Source: Ottowia flava
GTDB lineage: Bacteria; Pseudomonadota; Gammaproteobacteria; Burkholderiales; Burkholderiaceae_C
NCBI RefSeq assembly: GCF_042680565.1
Contig: NZ_JBHUEJ010000044.1
Location: 62,001-126,000, forward strand
Direction: 5' to 3'
DNA: 64,000 bases
In this document: positions 1 to 8,874 of the stretch, in pieces
Numbering within the stretch: position 1 is the first letter of the stretch
Layout: every line of letters starts with the position of its first letter
Translations under genes and position numbers: made by a program
Notes under the pieces: model-generated
The model's input: the letters and a program-made list of their open reading frames with translations, nothing else
Database searches by the model: none
Told to the model about the DNA's origin: nothing

Positions 1-219
1 GACATCACCCCGTTGGGCGATGGCGCTGGCCGCTGCGGTGGTGGCCGCGCGATCGCTCAGGTCGACCTGCATGTGGATCAAGCGCGGATGCACCAGCTCG
101 CCTGCACGCCGCGCCATCGAGATGACCTCATAGCCGTCCCGCAGCAGGTGTTCGCAGATCGTTCTGCCAATGCCTGCGCTGCCACCCGTGACCACTGCAA
201 CCTTGGAAGGTTCGTCCAT
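1..219 (-). CDS. SDR-family oxidoreductase, N-terminal part
   Basis: This is the first 73 codons of a short-chain dehydrogenase/reductase that runs off the left edge. The N-terminus reads MDEPSKVAVVTGGSAGIGR, with the classical TGGSAGIG dinucleotide-binding motif after the first beta strand. An acidic residue later (VDLSD) fits the adenine-binding region. It lies 33 bp downstream of the cyclase gene in the same direction, so it is probably the last visible gene of the catabolic operon and would oxidise or reduce a hydroxy or keto intermediate. Substrate and cofactor preference cannot be read from this fragment. Confidence 0.88.
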   Translation of the reverse strand, partial: MDEPSKVAVVTGGSAGIGRTICEHLLRDGYEVISMARRAGELVHPRLIHMQVDLSDRAATTAAASAIAQRGDV

Positions 220-252
220 AGGGTTGTTCCTTTGCTCCAGTCTGCGGCAAGC

Positions 253-1050
253 TCAGGACGAAGCCATGACCATGGCCAGCACGCGCAAGGGACTGCCGCT
301 GCCATGGCGAATCTTGAGCGGAGGACAGATCAGCACGGCACCGACCGGCGGCAGAAGGTGAAGATTGGTCAGGCACTGCAGGCCATACTTGCCCGCACCG
401 TGCATGTAGTAGTGGCAGGGATACGGTGGCCGCAGGTGATAGCCTTGGCCCGCGTCGGTGCCGATGGCCTCTGAACCGAAGCCCAGCACATCACGCTCTT
501 CCACCAGAAACCGCACCGCTTCGGTGCTGGGGCCTGGCGTGTGTTGACCCGTTTCATCGAAGTTCTGGTAAGCGACGGGATCACTTCGCTGTGACCAATC
601 GGTGCGCATCAGCACCCACGCACCCCGGGGAATGCGCCCGTGCAGCGCCTCGAAGTCAAGAATGTCTTGCACGCTGAGGAGATAGTCCGGATCCTCATTT
701 GCCTGCTGGCTGCAGTCGATGACGCAAGCCGGCGCCACGAAATGCTCCGGCGGAATGGTGTCGACCGAATTGTTGGGCAGATCGCGCCCGGAAATCCAGT
801 GGATCGGCGCGTCGAAATGCGTTCCCGTGTGCTCTCCGCAAGAGAAATTGTTCCAGTACCAGCCCGGGCCGCGATCGTCATAGCGTGAAACCTCCTCGAT
901 CCGAAACGGCCAGCATTGACCCATTTCCGGCGGGAGTGCGATTTGCGGAAACTCGGGCGTGAGCGCTTGGGTAAGGTCGACCACACGCAATTGGCCCGCG
1001 GCCAGTGCACCAACCAATGCGGTCAACGGACACGTCGTCAAAGCTTCCAT
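253..1050 (-). CDS. cyclase family protein (kynurenine-formamidase-like hydrolase)
   Basis: The 265-residue protein carries the metal-binding motif HTGTHFDAPIHW near residue 74, which defines the cyclase/kynurenine formamidase-like family. Members hydrolyse amides, lactones or related bonds with divalent metal. It starts 3 bp after the DUF35-SDR gene stops and lies inside the aromatic or alicyclic acid catabolic operon, so a ring-fission or lactone hydrolysis step is more likely here than tryptophan degradation (inference). No signal peptide is visible, so it is cytoplasmic. Family assignment is firm; the substrate is unknown. Confidence 0.85.
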   Translation of the reverse strand: MEALTTCPLTALVGALAAGQLRVVDLTQALTPEFPQIALPPEMGQCWPFRIEEVSRYDDRGPGWYWNNFSCGEHTGTHFDAPIHWISGRDLPNNSVDTIPPEHFVAPACVIDCSQQANEDPDYLLSVQDILDFEALHGRIPRGAWVLMRTDWSQRSDPVAYQNFDETGQHTPGPSTEAVRFLVEERDVLGFGSEAIGTDAGQGYHLRPPYPCHYYMHGAGKYGLQCLTNLHLLPPVGAVLICPPLKIRHGSGSPLRVLAMVMASS

Positions 1051-1053
1051 CGT

Positions 1054-2307
1054 TCAACCTCCGCTCAAAGAGAGCTCGCGCTCGAGCACCTTGGGATTGC
1101 TCCGCCAACGCTCCAACCACTCTTGCGCCACGTCGCCGGGGTACACGTCCTCCACCCCGTCACGCAGCGCCGAGACGACCGCCTTGGCCAGCGCCTCGGG
1201 CGCCAGTTTGGGCGGTGGCATCTGCTGATTCCACTCGTCGTCAACAGGACCAGGAAAAACGTTGACGACACGGATGCCTGCCGGTCGCATCTCCGCGCGC
1301 AGACACTGCGCCAATGAGAAGGCCGCTGCCTTCGACGCCGAGAACGTCCCATGTGCCGGAAAGTTGGACAGTGCGTAGATGGACAGCAGGTTGACCCAGG
1401 CCGTCGCATGGGCGGCTCCGTCCGCGGAGCGTCCTTTCAGCGCCGGGCCGAACTCTTGAGCCAGGCGCAGCAGCCCCAGGTAGTTCACCTCCATCTCGGC
1501 CCTGGCCACATCGGTGCCACGCCGCGCCGAGATGCCAAAGCTCCGATGCACTTCGGCGTTATTGATGACGATATCCACCTTGCCACCGATCTCGCCCGCA
1601 AGCTCCGCTACCGAGCGACCGTCGGTCACATCCAGCGGTACCCAGCTGACCTGAGGCAATGCCGTCAACTCGTCGCTGCTCGGCATCTTCTTCCAGGCTT
1701 CGGCGCGGCCGACCCATACCAGTTCGGCCCCCGCCTTGACAAGCGCGCGCACCAGCGCCTGGCCAACCGGCGTCTTTCCATCGGTCACGAGCACCTTGCG
1801 GTGATGGGGGTCGGATGTCATCTCGCGCAGCATGCGGTCGTCTGCCATGTGTGCCTCGTCATGTTCAGGAAATGCGATCAGAACCGCCTGGCCCGATCGG
1901 TCCAGACGCGCCCCCAGGCGAACCGCGCACGGCGCATGGCCAACCGCGGCATGCAAATGCACCATCAGACTCGGCCCGGCTTCAAGCTGAACCATGCCAA
2001 GGCGCCACGGGAGTCGCTCGCGGAAGTACAGGTCGTTGCTGTGGTGCAGCGTGGTATCGGCCAACAGGCGACCTCGACCAGCCTGTTCGCGCCAAGGCAG
2101 TCGCGACGACAGGCACCGATAACAAGCCTCGCGCGGCGGGTACTGCACCGCACTACAGTCTGCGCAGGTTTGCAGCACGAAGCGCCCTTCGGCCGCCGCC
2201 GCGGTCAGCGCCAGGGCGACACGACCACGGGCGCTTGGTGGTAGGTTGATCTGGGGCGTACGCAGCACCGGGTTCTTGCGCGGCGGACGCATCAAGGGCA
2301 TGGTCAT
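1054..2307 (-). CDS. DUF35 OB-fold/zinc-ribbon protein fused to an SDR-like domain
   Basis: The 417-residue protein has two parts. Residues about 30-160 contain a rubredoxin-like zinc ribbon (C48, C51, C62, C65) followed by an OB-fold typical of DUF35 acyl-CoA-binding proteins. Residues about 168-417 look like a short-chain dehydrogenase, but the glycine motif is degenerate (VTDGKTPVG) and the catalytic YxxxK is FSASK, with Phe322 in place of Tyr. The start at 2307 makes an ATGA overlap with the thiolase-like gene. DUF35 proteins pair with thiolase-fold lipid-transfer proteins, for example in the Ltp2-ChsH2 steroid aldolase. The fusion and the missing Tyr suggest a structural or altered catalytic role (inference). 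Confidence 0.8.
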   Translation of the reverse strand: MTMPLMRPPRKNPVLRTPQINLPPSARGRVALALTAAAAEGRFVLQTCADCSAVQYPPREACYRCLSSRLPWREQAGRGRLLADTTLHHSNDLYFRERLPWRLGMVQLEAGPSLMVHLHAAVGHAPCAVRLGARLDRSGQAVLIAFPEHDEAHMADDRMLREMTSDPHHRKVLVTDGKTPVGQALVRALVKAGAELVWVGRAEAWKKMPSSDELTALPQVSWVPLDVTDGRSVAELAGEIGGKVDIVINNAEVHRSFGISARRGTDVARAEMEVNYLGLLRLAQEFGPALKGRSADGAAHATAWVNLLSIYALSNFPAHGTFSASKAAAFSLAQCLRAEMRPAGIRVVNVFPGPVDDEWNQQMPPPKLAPEALAKAVVSALRDGVEDVYPGDVAQEWLERWRSNPKVLERELSLSGG

Positions 2308-3479
2308 TCGGCTGCCTCCAGAATGGCCGCGCCCGTGCACAAGCAACGGTCGTAAGTCACCATGCCGAAGCCGCAGACCATGCCGAGGCGGGCATCCGGC
2401 ACGCTGCGCGCCCCGGCTTCTCCCGTCAGCTGACGGATGGCCTCGACCATGCCGATGAAGCCGCCCGCAGCGCCGGCCTGTCCGACCGAAAGCTGTCCAC
2501 CACTGGTGTTGTTGGGAAAGTCGCCGTCCCAGGTCAGGGTACGTTCACGCACGAATGCCGGTCCTTCGCCTTTTTCACAGAACCCCAGGTCTTCGAAGTG
2601 CATCATCACGACGACCGGATAGTCGTCGTAGGTCTGGATGAAATCCACGTCGCCGGGTTGGGCGGCCGCCATGGCGTACAGGTCGTCCCGGTCCATGCGC
2701 CAGCCGCCACGGACCATGATCGGGTCATCGGCATAGGCGTTGTGTCGCTCGATGGCGCCGCGCACCTGAACGAAGCGCAAACCCAAGTCGCGTGCGCGCG
2801 ATTCACTCATCACCAGGAACGCGTCAGCGCCCGCGCAGGGCATGACGCAGTCAAAAAGATGGAGAGGATCGGAGACTGCCTTGGCCCCCATGTACTCGTC
2901 CAGTGTCAGCGCCTTCTTGAACAGTGCATTGGGGTTGCGCAAAGCGTTGGTCCGCTGACTGACAGCGATGCGCCCAAAGTCCTCGCGCACGGCCCCGTAG
3001 GTCCGCATGTAGTTCGCCGTGATCATTGCGAACACCGAGTTGGGGCCACCCGCCCCATACGGGTACGTCGCATCGCGCGCGAAGTGGCTGAAGCCCCCGA
3101 GCGTCTGTCGAAAGGAGTCCACGTGATTGGTGTCGGCTGCCACGCAGGCCACGACATTCGCGTCCCCAGCCTGCACAGCGCGTGCCGCACGGCGCAAGGC
3201 CATCACACCAGAAGCTCCGCCTGTAGGAATGTGATCCAGCCACCGCGTGCTCAGGCCGAGGTGCTGTGTCACACCCACCGCGGTGTCGGGCCCCAGCGAA
3301 AAGCTGCTCACTGTTAGCCCGTCGATCTGACGCTGGTCGATACCGCTGGCTTCGACCAGCTGACGCAAGGCTTGACCCAGGAACCAATGCGCCCCTTCTG
3401 TGGCATAGCGGCGGTAAGGCACCGTCACTGGCACCGCAACAGCCACACCTTCGTAGCCCTGGCGTCGGAATGCTGCCAT
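2304..3479 (-). CDS. thiolase-fold protein of the lipid-transfer/aldolase (Ltp2-like) type
   Basis: The 391-residue protein has the thiolase fold of the SCP2/lipid-transfer group: GGASG near residue 87, the TYDDY...LEDLGFC-type segment near 283-301 (here FEDLGFCEKGEG) and NTSGGQLSVGQAGAAGG near 324-340. The nucleophilic Cys position is Ala and the usual GHP histidine is replaced by Gln334, so it is not an ordinary thiolase. Cys-less members such as Ltp2 are retro-aldolases acting on acyl-CoA thioesters together with a DUF35 partner. That partner is encoded immediately downstream with a 4-bp overlap. The aldolase role is inference from this pairing. Confidence 0.8.
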   Translation of the reverse strand: MAAFRRQGYEGVAVAVPVTVPYRRYATEGAHWFLGQALRQLVEASGIDQRQIDGLTVSSFSLGPDTAVGVTQHLGLSTRWLDHIPTGGASGVMALRRAARAVQAGDANVVACVAADTNHVDSFRQTLGGFSHFARDATYPYGAGGPNSVFAMITANYMRTYGAVREDFGRIAVSQRTNALRNPNALFKKALTLDEYMGAKAVSDPLHLFDCVMPCAGADAFLVMSESRARDLGLRFVQVRGAIERHNAYADDPIMVRGGWRMDRDDLYAMAAAQPGDVDFIQTYDDYPVVVMMHFEDLGFCEKGEGPAFVRERTLTWDGDFPNNTSGGQLSVGQAGAAGGFIGMVEAIRQLTGEAGARSVPDARLGMVCGFGMVTYDRCLCTGAAILEAAE

Positions 3480-3533
3480 GGAATTGCGCCTCTCAGCCCG
3501 CTGAGATCAGGCATGCAATGCAAGCCCAAGATC

Positions 3534-5156
3534 TCATCGCGCCACCTTGTAGCCCACCGCTTCGCGGTCCCAGGTGTCGGGAGAGATACCGCGTTCGCGC
3601 AACTTGAACTTCTGGATCTTGCCGCTCTCAGTGGCAGGCAGGCGCACCATGTATTCAACATAGCGCGGCACCGCGAAGTACGCCATCCGCGTCTCGCAAA
3701 AGCGCATCAGCTCGATCTCGTCCAATGCCACGCCCTCGCGCAGGACGATCGCGGCCATGACCTCGTCCTCGGCCAGTTCGCTGCGCACTGGAAACACCGC
3801 AGCTACTTCGATCTGCGGGTGACTCAACAGCACCTGCTCCACCTCGTAAGACGAAATGTTCTCGCCTCGTCGCCGTATGGCGTCCTTCAGCCGGTCGATG
3901 AAGCGGAAATAGCCGCGCTCGTCACAACTGACGCGGTCGCCGGTGTGGAACCAAAGGTTGCGCCACGCTTCCACTGTCTTGTCGGCCATGCCGAAATAGC
4001 CGGTTGCGAAAGAGAAGGGTTCCTTGGCGCGCAGGATCAACTCGCCCTGCTCGCCAGCAGGCACTTCATTGTCCTGATCGTCCACGACGCGGGCCTCGAA
4101 CCCGTCGCGGACCTTTCCCATCGTGCCCAACACCTGCTCGTCAAGCGTGGCACCGATCACGAAGTTGGTCTCGGTTGATCCGTAGCCCTCAAGAAGATGC
4201 AAACCGAAGCGGGCCACAAACTCGGCCTGGAATTGCTCGGGCACACCGGGTGCCAGCGCGATGCGTACGCCGTGCGCGCGATCCTGGGGTCCGGGCTGCC
4301 GCGCCAGAAGAATCGGCACCATGGCGCCCAATACGTACGTCACCGTTGCGTGGTGATTCGCCAGCGCCTCCCAAAAAGCCGAAGCCGAGAAGCGCTTTTC
4401 CACCACCAGCGTCGAGCCGGTCAGCAACGCCTGGAAAAATGCGTTGAGTGCGTTGGTGTGAAAGAGCGGCAGCGTGGTGTGCAGAACTTCCTTTTCGCCC
4501 AGTCCAAGCAGGCGCGCACTGTGCACGCCCCACCAGAAGTACTGCGCATGCGGACAGCAGACGCCCTTGGACAAACCGGTGGTGCCCGACGTATACAGGA
4601 TGGCGAGCATGTCGCCAGGTCGCACCGGCGCGGCGTCCGCGCCGACACCGTCCGCGTGAGGAAAGGGTTGTACGTGGCTTCGCGCTGGTTCAGAGCTTGC
4701 GCCAATCAGCCAGACGCGCTCCAGGGGCAACGGCTCACCTTCCAACTGGTTGACCGCCGCCCAACCCTCCGGCTCAGACACCAGCAGCCGCGCCCCAGAG
4801 TTGGTGAGGACGTGACGCAGCTGTACGCCGCGCGCCGCGACATTGATCGGCACTGTGACGGCGCCGATCCAAGCGCAACCCAGCAGGGTCTGCATGAATT
4901 CCGCCCGGTTGGTGCAGATCAGTGCAACACGATCTCCTGCGGCAATTCCGGCTGCGCGCAATTTCTCGCCATACGCAGCCGCCATGCGCACCGCGTCGCG
5001 GTAGCTCCAGCGCTGATCACCAAGCACCAGCAGCGCGCGATCGCCATGGCGCTCTGCCTGACGCTGCAACATCGTGGGCAGCGTGCGGTCGGCGGCTGAA
5101 AAAAGTGCGACGAGGTCGCCGTCCGGCGCCGCGTGAGAGGGGGACGTCTGATGCAT
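3534..5156 (-). CDS. AMP-dependent acyl-CoA ligase (class I adenylate-forming)
   Basis: The 540-residue enzyme shows the adenylation signatures YTSGTTGLSKGV, GYGSTET and the C-terminal ESGKIQKFKLRE segment with the catalytic lysine. It activates a carboxylic acid with ATP and CoA. Its general look is that of the CaiC-like and short aryl/acyl-CoA ligases. It follows the oxygenase beta-subunit gene by 3 bp and precedes the thiolase-fold gene, so it probably activates the operon's acid substrate or the product of ring hydroxylation. It is cytoplasmic. Which acid it uses cannot be told from the sequence. Confidence 0.9.
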   Translation of the reverse strand: MHQTSPSHAAPDGDLVALFSAADRTLPTMLQRQAERHGDRALLVLGDQRWSYRDAVRMAAAYGEKLRAAGIAAGDRVALICTNRAEFMQTLLGCAWIGAVTVPINVAARGVQLRHVLTNSGARLLVSEPEGWAAVNQLEGEPLPLERVWLIGASSEPARSHVQPFPHADGVGADAAPVRPGDMLAILYTSGTTGLSKGVCCPHAQYFWWGVHSARLLGLGEKEVLHTTLPLFHTNALNAFFQALLTGSTLVVEKRFSASAFWEALANHHATVTYVLGAMVPILLARQPGPQDRAHGVRIALAPGVPEQFQAEFVARFGLHLLEGYGSTETNFVIGATLDEQVLGTMGKVRDGFEARVVDDQDNEVPAGEQGELILRAKEPFSFATGYFGMADKTVEAWRNLWFHTGDRVSCDERGYFRFIDRLKDAIRRRGENISSYEVEQVLLSHPQIEVAAVFPVRSELAEDEVMAAIVLREGVALDEIELMRFCETRMAYFAVPRYVEYMVRLPATESGKIQKFKLRERGISPDTWDREAVGYKVAR

Positions 5157-5159
5157 GGC

Positions 5160-5663
5160 TCAGGGAAAAAGGCAGATGTTGCCGAAGGCCGCATCGCTGT
5201 TGACCAGGTCGACTCGCTTCATCGCGATGCGCAGCCCATCCGGCGTGCTCACCAGCTCGTGCGTGGCCCATCCTGCCAACAACGTCTGAGCGTCCTGCCT
5301 CGTTTCAACGTAGTGGAACGCGGTGCGCACCTGGTAGCGACCGGAGTCGGGCGACATTTCCACCACGTCGGGTTGCTGCAACAGGTGATGACAGCGGCTC
5401 GGCGGCTGTTGCGAGTAGGTACGCGCGCCGGCGAGGCGCTCCACCCGGATGCGCAGCAGCAGCTTGTCCTCGTGCATCAAGGAGGTGTGCAGCCTGGCGT
5501 CTGTCTGACCGGGCACGAGTGGCATCCAGTACACGCCATCCTCGGCAAACAGGTCAAGCCACTCGTCGAAGCGCGCTTCATCCAACAGCCGTGCTTCGGC
5601 GTACACAAACTTGGCCAGCACCTGTTCGTTGACCGGCGCAACGGCCATGGCGGCGGCGGTCAT
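5160..5663 (-). CDS. aromatic-ring-hydroxylating dioxygenase, beta subunit
   Basis: The 167-residue protein matches the small subunit of Rieske ring-hydroxylating oxygenases, with an EARLLDEARFDEWLDLF helix followed by DGVYWMPL and a C-terminal beta-rich region. The subunit has the SnoaL-like cone fold and supports the alpha3beta3 assembly without carrying metal. Its start codon overlaps the alpha-subunit stop by 4 bp (ATGA), indicating translational coupling. The length is normal for the family. Confidence 0.9.
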   Translation of the reverse strand: MTAAAMAVAPVNEQVLAKFVYAEARLLDEARFDEWLDLFAEDGVYWMPLVPGQTDARLHTSLMHEDKLLLRIRVERLAGARTYSQQPPSRCHHLLQQPDVVEMSPDSGRYQVRTAFHYVETRQDAQTLLAGWATHELVSTPDGLRIAMKRVDLVNSDAAFGNICLFP

Positions 5664-6979
5664 GCGTGCACCTCCGGCGTCATGAAGCGAACCCAGGCGC
5701 GAAACTGGTTGCGCATCTGGCGCTCGCTTGTGCCGTTGACCACGGCTTCCGGCGTGTCGGCCTCATTGGCTTCCGCGAGACGCGCCACGTTGATCCAGTC
5801 GCGACCCTTGGCATGCAAGGCCTGCTGGGCGCGTTCGTACATTTCGAGGTCATCGTGGCCTACGACGGAGGTCGGTGCGTTGATCAGCCGGTTGTACATG
5901 CAGGTGCGCGCCAGCAGTTCGTCGGGCGCACCGACCAGCCGAAAGGTCCACGATTCGACCAGGGTCCGGTCTGCAGCCATCGGCTTGAAGATCCGCAAGG
6001 TCTGGATAGGCCCTTTCACCATGATATTCGGGAAGTACACCGTGTTGTGGCGCACATCACCCATGATCGCCTGCGCCCGGTCTTCGCCGTACGCGGCCAC
6101 CATCTGCTCCCAGTAGCCGGGCACGGGCGAATAGGCGGCATGGATGGAATCCGAGACGCCGGTGTGCCCATGGCCGTTGTCCCAGACGCGAATGCCCATC
6201 TTCTCGAAGAACTCGTAAGGGCTCATGAAGGGCGCGAACTGCTCCACCGCCATGGGCTTGGGCGTGCCTTCAGGCGCGCGGTTCCAGACGGCGACCGCCG
6301 TGCCCGCCGATGACTCGTGCGCCACCATGGGATGGCAGGTGTCGGTCTGGTTGTCGACCAGCATCTTCCAGTTGCACTGGTGCATGTAGCGCAGCACCCC
6401 GCCAGCGACCTCCAGGCGGCCTTCGGGCGAACGGTCCACCATGTTGTCGATGGTGGACAGTGAGCCGCCAAAGTAGTCCTCGAACGAAATGCCCTCGGTG
6501 GCGAGCCGACAGAACACGAAGTCGCGGTAGACGTGCACAGCGCCGGCCGTAGCCATGCCGCTCTTGGCTTCGCAATCCTCAAAGCCGGTGTCTTCGTAAC
6601 CCTTGCGCAGCGGCAGCGAGAGCAGCGCGCCGTCCGTCTTGAAGGTCCAGGCGTGGTAGGGGCATCGGAAGAATTTGCCGGTGTTGCCACAAGCGCCGCC
6701 CGCGACTTTCACGCCCTTGTGAGGACAGCGGTTCACCAGCACACGCACGCTCTGGTCGCTGTGACGCACCATGACCACGGGCTCGGTGCCTACGGTTGTA
6801 GTGAAGTAGTCGCCCGGTTGCGGCACCTGGCTGGCGTGGCCCACGTAGATCCAGGCGTTGACGAAGAGCTGTTCCATCTCAAGCTCAAACAGCTCGTCGT
6901 CGATATACAGATCCTTGTGCACCTCACCGGGTCTGACCAAGGCCCTGATGGCCGCCGCATTCTCGCGATATTTGCTCAT
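5660..6979 (-). CDS. aromatic-ring-hydroxylating dioxygenase, alpha subunit (Rieske)
   Basis: The 439-residue catalytic subunit has a Rieske [2Fe-2S] site, C85-x-H87 and C106-x2-H109 (CPYH), and a mononuclear iron motif D213-x2-H216-x4-H221. The start at 6979 is preceded by an AAGGAG ribosome binding site and removes an unlikely arginine-rich extension. The enzyme takes electrons from the reductase encoded 17 bp upstream and would dihydroxylate an aromatic or alicyclic substrate. Alpha and beta genes overlap. Substrate class cannot be read without a phylogeny. Confidence 0.93.
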   Translation of the reverse strand: MSKYRENAAAIRALVRPGEVHKDLYIDDELFELEMEQLFVNAWIYVGHASQVPQPGDYFTTTVGTEPVVMVRHSDQSVRVLVNRCPHKGVKVAGGACGNTGKFFRCPYHAWTFKTDGALLSLPLRKGYEDTGFEDCEAKSGMATAGAVHVYRDFVFCRLATEGISFEDYFGGSLSTIDNMVDRSPEGRLEVAGGVLRYMHQCNWKMLVDNQTDTCHPMVAHESSAGTAVAVWNRAPEGTPKPMAVEQFAPFMSPYEFFEKMGIRVWDNGHGHTGVSDSIHAAYSPVPGYWEQMVAAYGEDRAQAIMGDVRHNTVYFPNIMVKGPIQTLRIFKPMAADRTLVESWTFRLVGAPDELLARTCMYNRLINAPTSVVGHDDLEMYERAQQALHAKGRDWINVARLAEANEADTPEAVVNGTSERQMRNQFRAWVRFMTPEVHA

Positions 6980-6996
6980 CCTCGGCTCCTTCCGTT

Positions 6997-7959
6997 CTAC
7001 AGATCGAGCACCAGTCGCGCGCCCTTGGCGCGCGACACACATGCCTGCATGACGTTGCCCTCGGCACGCTCGCGCGCCGTGAGCACGTAGTCCCGGTGAT
7101 CGATCTCCCCTTCCAGCACGGCGACGGCGCAGACGCCGCATTCGCCGCGCTGGCAATCGAACATGGGGTCAAGTCCGTTGGCGATCAGCACGTCCAGCAC
7201 GCTCTTGTCGGCAGGCACGGTGAACGTGCGTCCGCTCTGCGCCAGCACCAATTCGAAGGCATGGTCCCCCGACGGTGCGGCCGGTGCCGAGAACAGTTCG
7301 AAATGAATGCGCTCGCGGGGCCAGCCGCGCTGAGCCGCTTCGGCCAGCACCGCGTCCAGCATGGGCTGTGGGCCACAGACGTACAGATGGTCGTGCGGCC
7401 CACCCTGCGCCAGGACGGTGACGGCCGAGAGCGGCGCGCCCGCTTCGGCGTCCACGTGCAATTGAAGATGCTCGCCCAGCATCTGCCGCAGTTCGTCTGC
7501 AAACGCAGCCAGATCGCGCGATCGCACGGCGTAGTGCATGCGCACGGGGCGGCGCTGCGCGTGCAAGCGCGTCGCCATGCTGACGAGCGGGGTAACACCA
7601 ATGCCTCCGGCGATCAGGACAGCCGCGCCATCGTGCGCGTGGATCGCAAAGTCGTTGCGTGGCGGCTGGATGTCCAGCGTGGCGCCTGGCCGCAGCTCGT
7701 GCATGAACGCCGAACCCCCGCGTCCGGCAGGGTCGCGGCGTACGGCGATGCGGTAGGAGACAGGCGCCTTGGGGGCCCCGTCGTCCGTGTCGATCAGCGA
7801 ATACTCGCGCCACTCGTCCTGATCCTTCACGCGCACCCGCACGTGTGCACCCGCTTCAAAAGCAGGCAGTGCCAGACCTTCGGCAGGCACCAACGTGAAC
7901 TCACGGATTTCGGGGTGCAGCACCCGAACATTCGAGACGGTGACGCGCAACGTATCCAT
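6997..7959 (-). CDS. phthalate-dioxygenase-reductase-like ferredoxin-flavin reductase
   Basis: The 320-residue reductase has an N-terminal flavin-binding barrel (REYSLID near 51), a nucleotide-binding segment (IAGGIGVTPL near 116) with CGPQPM near 195, and a C-terminal plant-type [2Fe-2S] domain with C269, C274, C277 and C307. This domain order (flavin, NAD, ferredoxin) is that of the phthalate dioxygenase reductase and vanillate demethylase reductase group. It is the first gene of the operon on the minus strand and supplies electrons to the oxygenase. ATG at 7959 is preferred because upstream codons lack family similarity. Confidence 0.9.
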   Translation of the reverse strand: MDTLRVTVSNVRVLHPEIREFTLVPAEGLALPAFEAGAHVRVRVKDQDEWREYSLIDTDDGAPKAPVSYRIAVRRDPAGRGGSAFMHELRPGATLDIQPPRNDFAIHAHDGAAVLIAGGIGVTPLVSMATRLHAQRRPVRMHYAVRSRDLAAFADELRQMLGEHLQLHVDAEAGAPLSAVTVLAQGGPHDHLYVCGPQPMLDAVLAEAAQRGWPRERIHFELFSAPAAPSGDHAFELVLAQSGRTFTVPADKSVLDVLIANGLDPMFDCQRGECGVCAVAVLEGEIDHRDYVLTARERAEGNVMQACVSRAKGARLVLDL

Positions 7960-8143
7960 CAGAACCTCTTGCCAGAAAGAGGGCGCTGATCGCTGGCGGC
8001 GCCATGGAAAGCCGACCCAGCAGCGGATGCACCCCAGCCACCGCCATCCATGGTCCCCCGGGCACGCCACGCCAAGCGCCGAGATGGCCAAAAACCGCCT
8101 GATCCGAGAAACCGCGCTGTCAGCATCGAGTTCTTCATTGAGC

Positions 8144-8168
8144 GAATCAATCAGGTTTAAATTGATTC
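8144..8168. promoter_or_regulatory. inverted repeat, candidate MarR operator
   Basis: An 8-bp perfect inverted repeat, GAATCAAT and ATTGATTC with a 9-bp spacer, lies in the divergent gap between the reductase gene and the MarR gene. MarR dimers bind short palindromes of this type between their own gene and the target operon. The position, about 185 bp upstream of the reductase and 100 bp upstream of marR, fits shared control. Confidence 0.5.
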
Positions 8169-8268
8169 AAATGGATGGAGTTGACTCAGTGTAAGCTCCT
8201 TCGATTCCATCGGGAACCCTAGGACTTACCCCAGTCCGTTGGCCCATGTCTGGGCGGTTCATTTGCAC

Positions 8269-8781
8269 ATGCCAAGCTCCGAAAGATCTCCCGTTTCGTC
8301 CTTCGTGGACGACTACCTGCCTGCGCTGCTGGCGCTGGCCAGCCATTTCATTTCGGACGAGTTCCACCGTGTCGTGCTTGCGCAGGACCTGACGGTGAAC
8401 GAATGGCGCGTGCTGGCCTGTCTGGCCGATGGCAATCTCATGTCCACTGGCGAGCTGGCGCGGGTCTCGCTCACCACCCAGCCCACCGTCACCCGGGTGA
8501 TCGACCGGCTGGCGGCACGCGGCGAAGTGCGCCGCGTCGACGATGACAGCGACCGACGGCTGACGTTGGTGCAAATCACCCCGGCGGGTGCGCGCATCGT
8601 CAAGCGCCTCGCTGCCTTGGCACGTGAACACGAGGCACGGGTGCTGGCCCCCATGGGTCCGCAGCGCGCGGCCGACCTGAAGGACGCGCTGCGGCAGCTG
8701 GTGTCCGAACACGCCCCCGGGACCTTGTCGTCCGCGCTGCGCGCAGCGCCCCCCGGGCGCGGTCGACGGGCGCTTCGCTGA
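8269..8781 (+). CDS. MarR-family transcriptional regulator
   Basis: The 170-residue protein has the MarR winged helix: ELARVSLTTQPTVTRVIDRLAARG is the recognition region, followed by the wing VDDDSDRRLTLVQITPAG. These proteins are dimers that usually repress a divergent operon and release DNA when an aromatic ligand binds. The gene diverges from the Rieske oxygenase operon, so that operon is the likely target, with its substrate or CoA ester as ligand (inference). The ATG at 8269 is chosen over the one 30 bp upstream because MarR homology starts soon after it. Confidence 0.88.
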   Translation: MPSSERSPVSSFVDDYLPALLALASHFISDEFHRVVLAQDLTVNEWRVLACLADGNLMSTGELARVSLTTQPTVTRVIDRLAARGEVRRVDDDSDRRLTLVQITPAGARIVKRLAALAREHEARVLAPMGPQRAADLKDALRQLVSEHAPGTLSSALRAAPPGRGRRALR

Positions 8782-8874
8782 CGCGCACACGCCACGCACT
8801 CTGGTTACGATAGGGCACCGCGCAAGCCGCGCCACCCGGCGAGGGGCGCTTCCCGGAAGTCGAGGAGAACCACC

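Noticed and set aside
2304..3479. Ordinary acetyl-CoA acetyltransferase
   Set aside because: The nucleophilic Cys and the GHP histidine are both replaced, so thiolase chemistry is unlikely.
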